From Bordetella parapertussis (GTDB lineage: Bacteria; Pseudomonadota; Gammaproteobacteria; Burkholderiales; Burkholderiaceae_C): a stretch of DNA of 6,436 bases. The notes under the pieces were generated by a model. The model saw only the letters and a program-made list of their open reading frames with translations. It had not been told where the DNA came from and ran no database searches. A program made the translations under genes and the position numbers. The stretch spans positions 1-6,436 of the forward strand of contig CALQBT020000166.1 in the NCBI GenBank assembly GCA_943328885.2, in the 5' to 3' direction. This document shows positions 1 through 6,267 of this stretch, in pieces (the stretch's first letter is position 1; every line of letters begins with the position of its first letter).

Positions 1-79
1 CGCCCACACCCTCACGGATGTACACGCATGACTCGGGGCCGCCGTAGCTGGCTAAGCCTTCAACGTATGAAACTTTCAT
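1..79 (-). CDS. Partial open frame resembling the leader ORF beside group II intron maturases
   Basis: The frame starts at an ATG read from 79 down and stays open for 26 codons to the window edge. It begins MKVSYVEGLASYGGPESCV and goes on with a charged, glycine-rich stretch. The pattern MKVxYxEGxAxxxGPESCV is one I recall from many short hypothetical proteins encoded just upstream of group II intron reverse transcriptase/maturase genes in proteobacteria. In those cases the conservation may reflect the intron RNA or its flank rather than a working protein. No intron domain V, maturase motif or clear GUGYG intron start is visible here, so the element would have to lie mostly to the left of the window. 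No strong ribosome binding site precedes the ATG. Whether this is translated is uncertain; the family resemblance comes from memory and was not searched. Confidence 0.5.
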   Translation of the reverse strand, partial: MKVSYVEGLASYGGPESCVYIREGVG

Positions 80-91
80 TCACAACACCTT

Positions 92-107
92 GCCGGTTTT
101 GACCGGC
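92..107. repeat. Short stem-loop between the intron-like frame and the small lysine-rich gene
   Basis: GCCGGT and ACCGGC pair as a perfect 6-base-pair stem around a 4-base loop (TTTG on the plus strand). Neither strand has a U-run after the stem, so it is a poor intrinsic terminator. On the minus strand it ends 12 bases before the ATG of the intron-like frame; on the plus strand it ends 4 bases before the GGAGA of the next gene. Some group II introns (class C) insert just downstream of terminator-like hairpins, which would fit this position, but that link is inference. Confidence 0.45.
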
Positions 108-121
108 GCACGGAGACCACC

Positions 122-262
122 ATGGCCAAAAGCCAACAGCGCAGCACCAAGGAAACCAAAAAACCAAAGAAAGAAGCGGCCAACGCCAAACCGCTGTCGC
201 CAGGAGCGGTCACCGCCACGATCACCACCGTGGTGCCTGAGCGCAGCAAAAAGAAAAAGTGA
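122..262 (+). CDS. Small lysine-rich conserved hypothetical protein (46 aa)
   Basis: A GGAGA at 112-116, five bases before the ATG, supports this start. The product begins MAKSQQRSTKETKKPKKE, has a middle section rich in Ala, Thr and Val (residues about 25-38), and ends in four lysines followed by TGA. It has no cysteines, no membrane segment and no signal peptide, and should be very basic and largely disordered. The opening pattern MAKxQxRSxxExKKPK resembles very short uncharacterised proteins that I recall from many beta- and gammaproteobacteria; none has a function I can name. The high charge would allow nucleic acid or ribosome contact, but that is only a guess. The gene stands alone, convergent with the binding-protein gene, and its upstream region seems to be interrupted by the intron-like sequence. 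A longer frame in another register (90-479) overlaps it but lacks this binding site. Confidence 0.72.
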   Translation: MAKSQQRSTKETKKPKKEAANAKPLSPGAVTATITTVVPERSKKKK

Positions 263-334
263 GATCGCAGCTGGGCGTTTCAGGCCGCGGCAGCTTCAAT
301 GTTCAGCGCGCTGGCGGCAGTGGCGGGTCGATAG

Positions 335-354
335 CTGCTCGGTAAGGCCAGCAG
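335..354. terminator. Possible weak bidirectional terminator hairpin
   Basis: This lies in the 135-base gap (263-397) between the lysine-rich gene and the convergent binding-protein gene. CTGCT pairs with AGCAG, then after one bulged C the bases GG pair with CC around a 5-base loop. On the plus strand TTTC follows, a very short T-run; on the minus strand none follows. The position between two convergent stop codons fits a terminator, but the stem is short and bulged. I see no other gene or RNA in this gap. Confidence 0.28.
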
Positions 355-397
355 TTTCAGAACAAGAGCTTGTCAGCGATCTCCAGCATGCACGGGC

Positions 398-2260
398 TCA
401 GCGAGCCGCACGTCCAGGCGCTTGCGCATCGAGGTCCACGTACTTGAAGAACTCGCGCACAAAGATGTTGCGGTGGTAGCCCTGCACCCACGGCTGGTTC
501 AGGTCTGTGAAGATGCGGTGGGCGTGGATCTTGTAGGGCATGTAGCTCACCATCAGCCGCTTGGCTTCGTCCATCAAGGCCATTCTTTCAGGGCCGTCGG
601 GCAGCACGCGCTGGGCTTGGTAAGCGTGGTTGAACGCTGGCAGGTTGAAACGGGCATGGTTGGCCCCACCCTTGTTGGGCCCATATCCCAGCGCCAGGAA
701 GGTGTCACCGTCCGGTGCGCCGGCGCTCCAGCCCACACCCCACATCATCAGCTTGCCGGCGCGGCTGCTCTTGAGGTTCTCCGGCCACTTGGCCGTCTTG
801 AACTCGATGCGCACCCCCAGTGCGTCCATGTTTTTTTTCCACAATTCGATGAGCTGGCGGCTGACTTGGTCGGGCTGGGTCGCGTATTCCAGCACCAGCG
901 GCTTGCCATCGGGTTGCTCGCGCCAGCCATCGCCGTTTTGGTCGACATAGCCATGCAGGTCGAGCAGTGCCTTGGCCCGTGGCAGGTTGTACTCGCTCAT
1001 CTCGGACTTGAACGCGGGGTCATAGCCGAAGGTCTCGGGCCCGATCGGGCTTTGGCCCGGAATGGCCTGGTTGCGGCGCACCAAGCGGATCTCGCGCTCG
1101 AGGTCCACCGCCAGCGCAATAGCACGGCGCAAAGCCACTTTGTGAGGCTCGTAGCCCCCCACGACCGGGTCTTCCATCGCGAAGTAGCTCACCGCCACAT
1201 CGGCCCTTGGGTATCGCACCATGCCGATGCCGCGTTTGCTGAGGTTGGGGGCGAGCTGGTTGTTGGGAATGGCCAGGTTGGAGAACTCCGCGGGCACGTT
1301 CTCCAGCACATCGTGTTCCCCGTTGAGGAAGGACAGCCAGCGCGGCTGGGTCTCCTCGACCACCGAGATCTCCACGCGATCGACCAGCGGCATCCTTCGA
1401 CCCTTGAATTTCGCGGCCACTTCGAGCAGCCTGGCGTTGTTGCGCGGCGGGTGCTCGTCGTAGAACACCTCACGGTAGTTCGGGTTGCGCTCGAGCACCA
1501 TGCGCGAGCTGCGCTTCCATTCGGCCAGGCGAAAAGGGCCGGTGCCCACCGGGTGTTCGCCGACTTTGTCGCCATAAGCCTCAACCACCTCGCGTGCCAT
1601 TGCGCCGGTGAAGGAGCCATCGGTGAAGTTGTAGAGAAATCGCGGATTGGCCTCGGCCAAGCGGATGCGGAAGGTATAGCGATCCAGGGTCTGGAGACCC
1701 TCGACGTCTCGGTCGTAGTCGAAGGGCTTCTTCGCGGCGATGAGTTCCTTGCGCAACGCCGACAGCCCCAGGATCTTGGCGTTCTCCAGCAGGTAGAGGT
1801 TGGCGCTTTTCCAGCGCGGGTCGTAGTGGCGTTTGAGCGCGTAGACGAAGTCGGCTGCCGTGAGTTCGCGCTTGACGCCCTTGAAGGCCGGGTCGTCGGC
1901 GAAATGAATGCCAGGCTTGATGCGGAAGGTGAAGCTGCGGAAGTCATCAGCCACCTCGGGCATCGCCGCAGCCACGTTGGGGCGCATACGGGCCGGCGAG
2001 GCCATGAACTCGAACTCCAGCGGCGCATCGAACATCGCTGCGACGACCGTGCGCGAATACAGGTCCGAGATCTGCGCCGGATCAAAACTGCTCTCGGCGA
2101 TAGGAAAGGCATAGCGCAGCGTCTTGGCGCTATGGCCTGGCGTCGCGCTCTGTGCTGCACCAGCCGGCTGAGCCGCAGCGGCGCTTGCAGACATCGAACA
2201 AACGATCGAACAAACGATCGAACAAACGGTGGCCAGCACCAGCAAAAGGCGATGGATCAT
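398..2260 (-). CDS. ABC transporter periplasmic substrate-binding protein, peptide/nickel class (SBP_bac_5)
   Basis: This 620-residue protein captures a solute in the periplasm and delivers it to the adjacent permease complex. Residues 1 to about 30 form a Sec signal peptide: MIHR, a long hydrophobic core containing a threefold repeat, then an Ala-rich region suited to signal peptidase I (near ASAAAA-Q). There is no acceptable lipobox. The mature part starts its fold at KTLRYAFP (46-53), followed by FDPAQISDLYSR (59-70). It shows family landmarks such as FTFRIKPGIHFADD (110-123), the TAADFVYALKRHYDP stretch (134-148), VGTGPFRLAEWKR (238-250), ALRRAIALAVDLEREI (376-391) and the PxRAKALLD segment (427-434). 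An Asp-rich turn DQNGDG occurs at 440-445. At 620 residues it is longer than DppA/OppA (about 535-545), with extra sequence near 150-190 and 264-293. It resembles a betaproteobacterial subfamily that I recall but whose ligand I do not know. The start is the first possible one after an in-frame stop at 2303-2305, yet it has no clear Shine-Dalgarno sequence. The gene is divergent from the permease operon. Confidence 0.95.
   Translation of the reverse strand: MIHRLLLVLATVCSIVCSIVCSMSASAAAAQPAGAAQSATPGHSAKTLRYAFPIAESSFDPAQISDLYSRTVVAAMFDAPLEFEFMASPARMRPNVAAAMPEVADDFRSFTFRIKPGIHFADDPAFKGVKRELTAADFVYALKRHYDPRWKSANLYLLENAKILGLSALRKELIAAKKPFDYDRDVEGLQTLDRYTFRIRLAEANPRFLYNFTDGSFTGAMAREVVEAYGDKVGEHPVGTGPFRLAEWKRSSRMVLERNPNYREVFYDEHPPRNNARLLEVAAKFKGRRMPLVDRVEISVVEETQPRWLSFLNGEHDVLENVPAEFSNLAIPNNQLAPNLSKRGIGMVRYPRADVAVSYFAMEDPVVGGYEPHKVALRRAIALAVDLEREIRLVRRNQAIPGQSPIGPETFGYDPAFKSEMSEYNLPRAKALLDLHGYVDQNGDGWREQPDGKPLVLEYATQPDQVSRQLIELWKKNMDALGVRIEFKTAKWPENLKSSRAGKLMMWGVGWSAGAPDGDTFLALGYGPNKGGANHARFNLPAFNHAYQAQRVLPDGPERMALMDEAKRLMVSYMPYKIHAHRIFTDLNQPWVQGYHRNIFVREFFKYVDLDAQAPGRAAR
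2193..2228. repeat. Three perfect 12-base tandem repeats inside the signal-peptide coding region
   Basis: The unit ATCGAACAAACG (plus strand) occurs three times in succession without a mismatch at 2193-2204, 2205-2216 and 2217-2228. On the coding (minus) strand it reads in frame as Val-Cys-Ser-Ile, Val-Cys-Ser-Ile, Val-Cys-Ser-Met, covering residues 12-23 of the binding protein, the hydrophobic core of its signal peptide. Because the unit is four whole codons, gain or loss of a copy would lengthen or shorten the core without a frameshift. Confidence 0.95.
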
Positions 2261-2357
2261 AAATGGGCAGCGGATTGCTGAGGGAACGACCAGGGTCGCA
2301 GTCTAGCCTTGGTGCCGCGAAAAACTGATTCGATGGACTCGCCGACCAAGGCATCGC

Positions 2358-2410
2358 GGCGACAGCGCCGGCTCAGGGCAAATGCGGAAGGCTGCGGCGC
2401 TTGGGTCGCC
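2358..2410. repeat. Interrupted inverted repeat upstream of the permease operon
   Basis: GGCGAC (2358-2363) plus AGCGCCG (2364-2370) is complementary to CGGCGCT (2395-2401) plus GTCGCC (2405-2410). This gives 13 base pairs with one 3-base bulge (TGG, 2402-2404) and a 24-base loop. It ends 40 bases before the permease start codon and one base before a possible -10 (TACACT). It could be a regulator site in DNA or, if transcription starts further upstream, a leader RNA hairpin. In GC-rich DNA a chance origin cannot be ruled out. Confidence 0.5.
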
Positions 2411-2435
2411 CTACACTGCGAAGTGCCCAATACAA

Positions 2436-2440
2436 GGGAG
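2436..2440 (+). promoter_or_regulatory. Ribosome binding site that fixes the first permease start
   Basis: GGGAG lies 10 bases before the ATG at 2451. The open frame reaches further upstream to an ATG at 2382, but that start has no binding site and would add 23 residues unlike the family. Starting at 2451 gives MAAYILRRL, the standard beginning of DppB-type permeases. Confidence 0.7.
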
Positions 2441-2450
2441 TCATTCGACC

Positions 2451-3389
2451 ATGGCCGCTTACATCTTGCGGCGCCTGTGGCAGATGGTGCCAACGCTTCT
2501 TGGCGTCGTGCTGCTGGTGTTCTTTCTCTTCAAGTACTTCGGGGGCGACCCCGCCGAGATCCTCGGTGGCCTGAACGCCACGCCGGAGCAGATCGCAGCC
2601 ATCCGCCAACAGCTGGGCCTGGACCAAGCGCTGTGGGTGCAGCTGGGTCTCTATCTCAAAGGCGTGGTCACTTTTGACTGGGGCAAGAGTTGGGCGACCA
2701 ACGAGGCTGTCAGCAATCTGTTCGCGTCGCGTCTGCCAGCCACCTTGACCGTGATGCTGCCCATCCTGATCCTGGATCTCTTGCTGGCGCTACCGATCGC
2801 CATGTGGGTCGCTTACCGTCGCGGCTCGCTGGCCGACCGGGCGATCATGGTGGTGACCACGGTCGCACTGTCCATCAGTTTTCTCGTCTACATCATCGTG
2901 GGCCAATACGTGTTCGGCTTCCAGCTGGGCTGGTTCCCGGTACAGGGTTGGAGCGACAGTGTGTGGACCAACCTCGTCACCTACGTGCCGCTGCCGGTGC
3001 TGCTGGCCGTGATGGTCGGCGTCGCACCGCAGACCCGCCTGTACCGCAGCTTTTTCCTGGACGAACTCGGCCACGATTACGTGCGCACTGCGCGCGCCAA
3101 GGGCTTGACCGAGAACACGGTCATGTTCAAGCATGTGCTGCGCAACGCGATGATCCCCATCCTCACCAACGTGGGCCTGTCGCTGCCTGGCGTGTTCGCC
3201 GGCTCGTTCCTCATCGAGGTCTTCTTCTCCATCCCAGGCCTTGGCCGGGAGATCCTGCTGGCCGTCAACCGAAGCGACTACCCCGTGATCCAGGCGATCG
3301 CGGTGTACCTGGCGGTGCTGACCATGCTGATCAACTTGGTCGTTGACCTGCTGTTCAAGTGGGTTGATCCGCGGGTGGTGCTGAAATGA
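2451..3389 (+). CDS. ABC transporter permease, DppB/OppB family
   Basis: This 312-residue inner-membrane protein is one half of the transport channel. It opens with AYILRRLWQMVPTLLG, the N-terminal signature of the family, and the first membrane helix spans about residues 8-28. A periplasmic segment follows with GDP (32-34), LGLDQ (55-59) and DWGKSW (76-81). Further helices lie near 98-120, 131-153, 172-195, 237-258 and 279-303, giving six in all. The cytoplasmic EAA loop, DYVRTARAKGLTEN (209-222) running into KHVLRNAMIP (227-236), is the surface that docks on the ATPase. The protein ends VDPRVVLK, as is usual. Length and features are normal for the family. It is the first gene of the operon, and its stop overlaps the next start by four bases. 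Peptides are the common substrate of such permeases, but nickel and sugar transporters share the fold. Confidence 0.95.
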   Translation: MAAYILRRLWQMVPTLLGVVLLVFFLFKYFGGDPAEILGGLNATPEQIAAIRQQLGLDQALWVQLGLYLKGVVTFDWGKSWATNEAVSNLFASRLPATLTVMLPILILDLLLALPIAMWVAYRRGSLADRAIMVVTTVALSISFLVYIIVGQYVFGFQLGWFPVQGWSDSVWTNLVTYVPLPVLLAVMVGVAPQTRLYRSFFLDELGHDYVRTARAKGLTENTVMFKHVLRNAMIPILTNVGLSLPGVFAGSFLIEVFFSIPGLGREILLAVNRSDYPVIQAIAVYLAVLTMLINLVVDLLFKWVDPRVVLK

Positions 3390-4450
3390 ACCAGCCCCGT
3401 GGAGACGCCCCGCAAGCAGGCGACGCTGCGCCGGCGATGCGTTCCTCTGAAGGCGTCTGGCACGCTGCTTGGCGCCGCTTCAAGGCCGATCGCGTCGGGC
3501 TGGCCGCGGCCATCGTGGTGCTGATTTTTCTGCTGCTGGTGCTGCTCTCGGCCCTGGGGCTTGTGGCCAAGTCGTGGCAGGCTGAGCTGGGCGTGGCCAA
3601 TGCGCCGCCGACGTTTCTGGGGCCGCGCGCGCCCGAAGCAATGGGTGCGGTCGAACTGCCCAAAGGCCCGAATGTGGACCTGTCGGCGGTGGACCCGCTG
3701 GCGCCGCGCTACGCCGAGATCGAGGCTGCCGCCCAGAAGTACCGCACGAGCGACAGCATCAAGGCCGAGACCTTGCCCGTGGGTGCCGACCGATTGGGTC
3801 GCGATGTCTTGTCCAAGGCTGTCAAAGGCACGCAGATCTCGGTCTTCGTGGGCGTTTTGGCTGCGGTGCTGGCCACCTTCATCGGCACGGTGCTCGGGGC
3901 CTTGGGCGGCTTCCTCGGCGGTAGGGTCGGCGATTTTCTCGAGTGGCTCTACAACGTGTTCGAGGCCATTCCGGGCATCTTGCTGATCTTCGCCTTCGCG
4001 GCGGTGTTCGGCCGGGGCATCAGCACCGTGGTGCTCATTCTCGGTCTGGCCGGCTGGACCGGCTTGTACCGGCAGGTGCGCGCCGAATTCATGAAGCATG
4101 GCGGGCGCGAGTACGTTCGCGCGGCCGAGGCCATTGGCGCCTCGGCCTACAGCCGCATGTTCAGGCACATCCTGCCCAACGTCAGCCACGTCATCCTGGT
4201 GCGCATGAGCCTGCTGGTGGTGGGCTTCATCAAGAGCGAGGTGATGCTGTCCTACCTCGGGCTGGGTGTCGGTGTCGAGGATGTCTCTTGGGGCACGATG
4301 CTGGCTGAGGCCCAAAGCGAGCTGATCCTGGGCCACTGGTGGCAGCTCGCCGCCGCCACCGCGTTCATGGCCGTCTTTGTCACGGCGTTCTCCTTGATGG
4401 CCGACGCCGTGCGCGACGCGCTGGATCCGAAGCTGCGGGGGCTGGAATGA
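3386..4450 (+). CDS. ABC transporter permease, DppC/OppC family
   Basis: This 354-residue protein is the second half of the channel. It starts within the stop of the first permease (ATGA), which suggests coupled translation. A cytoplasmic N-terminus of about 37 residues containing WRRFKADRVGL (29-39) and the first helix (about 38-61) match the OppC N-terminal domain. A long periplasmic stretch follows (about 62-132), rich in Pro and Ala, and ends at the family motif GADRLGRDVLSK (133-144), where GTDxxGRD is more usual. The remaining helices lie between about 151 and 340. The EAA loop is EYVRAAEAIGAS (242-253) followed by RHILPN (260-265). SYLGLGV (289-295) and the C-terminal DAVRDALDPKLRG (340-352) are also typical. 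The protein is about 50 residues longer than E. coli DppC (about 300), mostly through the periplasmic stretch. Enterobacterial YejE also has an enlarged loop there. Confidence 0.95.
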   Translation: MNQPRGDAPQAGDAAPAMRSSEGVWHAAWRRFKADRVGLAAAIVVLIFLLLVLLSALGLVAKSWQAELGVANAPPTFLGPRAPEAMGAVELPKGPNVDLSAVDPLAPRYAEIEAAAQKYRTSDSIKAETLPVGADRLGRDVLSKAVKGTQISVFVGVLAAVLATFIGTVLGALGGFLGGRVGDFLEWLYNVFEAIPGILLIFAFAAVFGRGISTVVLILGLAGWTGLYRQVRAEFMKHGGREYVRAAEAIGASAYSRMFRHILPNVSHVILVRMSLLVVGFIKSEVMLSYLGLGVGVEDVSWGTMLAEAQSELILGHWWQLAAATAFMAVFVTAFSLMADAVRDALDPKLRGLE

Positions 4451-6174
4451 CGGCGGCAGCTTCAAAGCCGATGCTGTTGAGCATCCGCGACCTGAAAGTC
4501 GCGTTCCGCATGGGGCGTGTCGACGGGGTGCTGCAGCGTGCCCAGGCGGTGAGGGGTCTGGACTTGGACATCCCTGAGAACGCCATCGTGGCGCTCGTTG
4601 GCGAATCGGGCTCGGGCAAGAGCGTGACGGCGATGTCCATCTTGAACCTGCTGCCCGACAACGCCGAGCGCGAGGGTCAGCTGCTGTGGCAGGGTCGAGA
4701 CCTGCTCAAGGCATCGCTGGCCGAGCTGCAGAGGCTGCGCGGCCGGGAGATCGCCTGTGTGTTCCAGGATCCGATGTCCTCGCTCAACCCGGTGTTTCGC
4801 ATCGGTGCGCAGCTGGCTGAACCGCTGATCAAGCACATGGGCCTGTCCACCGCGCAGGCCTGGCAGCGCGCGCAAGCCCTGCTGGCCGAGGTCGGCATGG
4901 CCGAAGCCGGGCGGCGCATGAAATCCTATCCCCATGAGCTGTCGGGTGGCCAACAGCAGCGCGTGATGATCGCGATGGCGCTGACCTGCGAGCCCAAGCT
5001 GCTGATCGCCGACGAGCCCACCACGGCCCTGGACGTCAGCATCCAGCGCCAGATCCTGGCCTTGATCGGCAAGCTCAAGGCCGACCGCAGGATGAGCGTG
5101 CTGTTCATCAGCCACGACCTGGGTGTGGTGGGCGAGGTGGCTGACCACGTGGCCGTGATGCGCCACGGCATCATCCGCGAGCAAGGGCCCGTGGCGCGGA
5201 TCTTCGCCGCGCCGCAGGATGCATACACCCAGGCCTTGCTGGCCTGCCGCCCCAGCCTGGCCGCCCCGCCCGCGCGCTTGAGGGTGATCGACGATCACAT
5301 CGCCGGGGCCTCGGGGGCCATGCCGACCGCAACGCAAGCTCGGGTCAAGGATCCCGCGGCGGCGATCGTGCTGGAGGCGCGCTCGCTGGCCAAGAGCTTC
5401 TGGCTCAAGAAAGGACTCTTCGGCAAGCGCGAGTTCAAGGCCGTTCAGGGCGTGAACTTCCAATTGCGGCGCGGCCATACGCTGGGCGTCGTGGGCGAGT
5501 CCGGCTCGGGCAAGACCACGATGGGCTTGACGCTGCTGCGGCTGCACGAGCCCACCGCCGGCGAAGTGATCTTCGACGGCAAGAACCTGCTCACGCTGTC
5601 CGACCGCGAGCGCCAAGCGATGCGCCGGCGCATCCAGATCGTGTTCCAGAACCCCTATGCCAGTCTCAACCCACGGTTCACGATCGGCCAGACCCTGATC
5701 GAGCCGATGGAGATTCACGGCATCGGCCGGCATACCGCCGAGCGCGAGCAGCGTGCCCGCGAGCTGTTGGCCAAGGTGGGACTGGACGACCGCGCTTTCG
5801 GCAAGTACCCGCATGAGTTCTCGGGTGGCCAGCGCCAGCGCATTGCCATCGCGCGATGCCTGACGCTCAAGCCGGAAGTGCTGGTGCTAGACGAGGCCGT
5901 CAGCGCGCTCGACGTGTCGGTTCAGGCCCAGGTGCTCAACCTGCTCAAGGACTTGCAGGACGAGCTCGGCCTGTCTTACGTCTTCATCAGCCATGACCTG
6001 AGTGTCGTGCGCTTCATGAGCGACGAGGTGCTGGTGATGAAGGACGGCGAGGTGGTCGAGCAGGCCAGCGCGGCGCAGATCCTGGCCGCACCGCAGCAGG
6101 ACTACACCCGCAGGCTGCTCAGCGCTGTGCCGCGCGGCTGGGTGAACCCGGCGGCAAGTCCGGGCGCGGGCTAG
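4447..6174 (+). CDS. Fused double ATP-binding protein of peptide-class ABC transporter
   Basis: This 575-residue protein carries two complete ATPase domains and powers the importer from the cytoplasmic side. Domain 1 has Walker A GESGSGKS (52-59), Q-loop Gln107, signature LSGGQ (165-169), Walker B LLIADE (185-190) and switch His223. Domain 2 has Walker A GESGSGKT (350-357), Q-loop Gln401, signature FSGGQ (458-462), Walker B VLVLDE (478-483), D-loop SALD (486-489) and His516. All catalytic residues are present in both, so both sites should hydrolyse ATP. Each domain ends in an oligopeptide/dipeptide C-terminal segment (about 247-270 and 540-565), and a linker of about 35 residues joins them. 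The layout matches YejF and GsiA, where one protein replaces the DppD/DppF pair. The start at 4447 overlaps the previous stop (ATGA) and is preceded by a G-run at 4437-4441. An upstream ATG at 4339 is in frame but lies inside the permease gene and adds unrelated residues. Confidence 0.96.
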   Translation: MTAAASKPMLLSIRDLKVAFRMGRVDGVLQRAQAVRGLDLDIPENAIVALVGESGSGKSVTAMSILNLLPDNAEREGQLLWQGRDLLKASLAELQRLRGREIACVFQDPMSSLNPVFRIGAQLAEPLIKHMGLSTAQAWQRAQALLAEVGMAEAGRRMKSYPHELSGGQQQRVMIAMALTCEPKLLIADEPTTALDVSIQRQILALIGKLKADRRMSVLFISHDLGVVGEVADHVAVMRHGIIREQGPVARIFAAPQDAYTQALLACRPSLAAPPARLRVIDDHIAGASGAMPTATQARVKDPAAAIVLEARSLAKSFWLKKGLFGKREFKAVQGVNFQLRRGHTLGVVGESGSGKTTMGLTLLRLHEPTAGEVIFDGKNLLTLSDRERQAMRRRIQIVFQNPYASLNPRFTIGQTLIEPMEIHGIGRHTAEREQRARELLAKVGLDDRAFGKYPHEFSGGQRQRIAIARCLTLKPEVLVLDEAVSALDVSVQAQVLNLLKDLQDELGLSYVFISHDLSVVRFMSDEVLVMKDGEVVEQASAAQILAAPQQDYTRRLLSAVPRGWVNPAASPGAG

Positions 6175-6188
6175 GCCGCTGCAGCGGC
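6175..6188. terminator. Perfect 14-base palindrome directly after the ATPase stop
   Basis: GCCGCTGCAGCGGC is perfectly self-complementary and begins at the first base after the TAG. As RNA it could fold as a 5-base-pair GC stem with a TGCA loop. No T-run follows on either strand, so it is weak as an intrinsic terminator. It sits in the 93-base gap (6175-6267) between convergent genes, where termination for both would be expected. The rest of that gap shows only minor GC-rich pairings. Confidence 0.3.
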
Positions 6189-6267
6189 TGCGCGCCGCCC
6201 TCGGACGCCTGGAGCAAGTCAAACCCAGCGTCGATTGGGCGGGCGAAGCCGCATCAGCCTCAGCGCT

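Larger units (their letters stand above)
2261..2450. promoter_or_regulatory. Divergent promoter region between binding protein and permease operon
   Basis: This 190-base region lies between two start codons pointing away from each other, so it should contain promoters for both transcription units. On the plus strand TACACT at 2412-2417 is a fair -10 match 33 bases before the permease ATG, without a good -35 at the right distance. On the minus strand TAGACT (plus-strand positions 2302-2307) could be a -10 for the binding-protein gene, again with only a poor -35. No convincing protein-coding frame fills the gap. The short frames present overlap in several registers and lack ribosome binding sites. 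The promoter positions are guesses; the need for promoters here follows from the gene layout. Confidence 0.45.

Noticed and set aside
90..479. A 129-codon plus-strand frame across the left intergenic region
   Set aside because: It overlaps the better-supported 122-262 gene in another register, lacks a ribosome binding site, is mostly Arg/Pro/Ser-rich, and runs into the 3' end of the convergent gene.
1715..1721. Possible calcium-binding or EF-hand protein because of the DQNGDG turn in the binding protein
   Set aside because: One Asp-rich turn (residues 440-445, encoded near 926-943) without a flanking helix pair is not enough; the protein is a standard binding-protein fold.
2193..2228. A short CRISPR array or integration-site repeat
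   Set aside because: The three 12-base units are directly adjacent with no spacers and lie inside a coding sequence in frame.
2192..2260. Lipoprotein signal with lipobox at one of the cysteines in the binding protein
   Set aside because: The residues before each cysteine (Thr-Val or Ile-Val) do not fit the L-[AS]-[GA]-C pattern; an Ala-rich signal peptidase I site follows instead.
422..2281. A 619-codon open frame on the plus strand, antisense to the binding-protein gene over nearly its full length
   Set aside because: The translation is rich in His, Val, Leu and Arg with no recognisable domain. Such frames arise opposite GC-rich genes with strong third-position bias, and the minus-strand frame encodes a clear protein family.
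3278..5814. Two long minus-strand open frames (3278-4465 and 4462-5814) opposite the second permease and the ATPase
   Set aside because: Both are antisense shadows of well-supported genes, with His/Gln/Arg-rich low-complexity translations and no plausible start signals.
4447..6174. Internal duplication of a single ATPase gene within this window
   Set aside because: The two ATPase domains are diverged in sequence and linker as in YejF/GsiA-type proteins, so the fusion is ancient and family-wide, not a local event.
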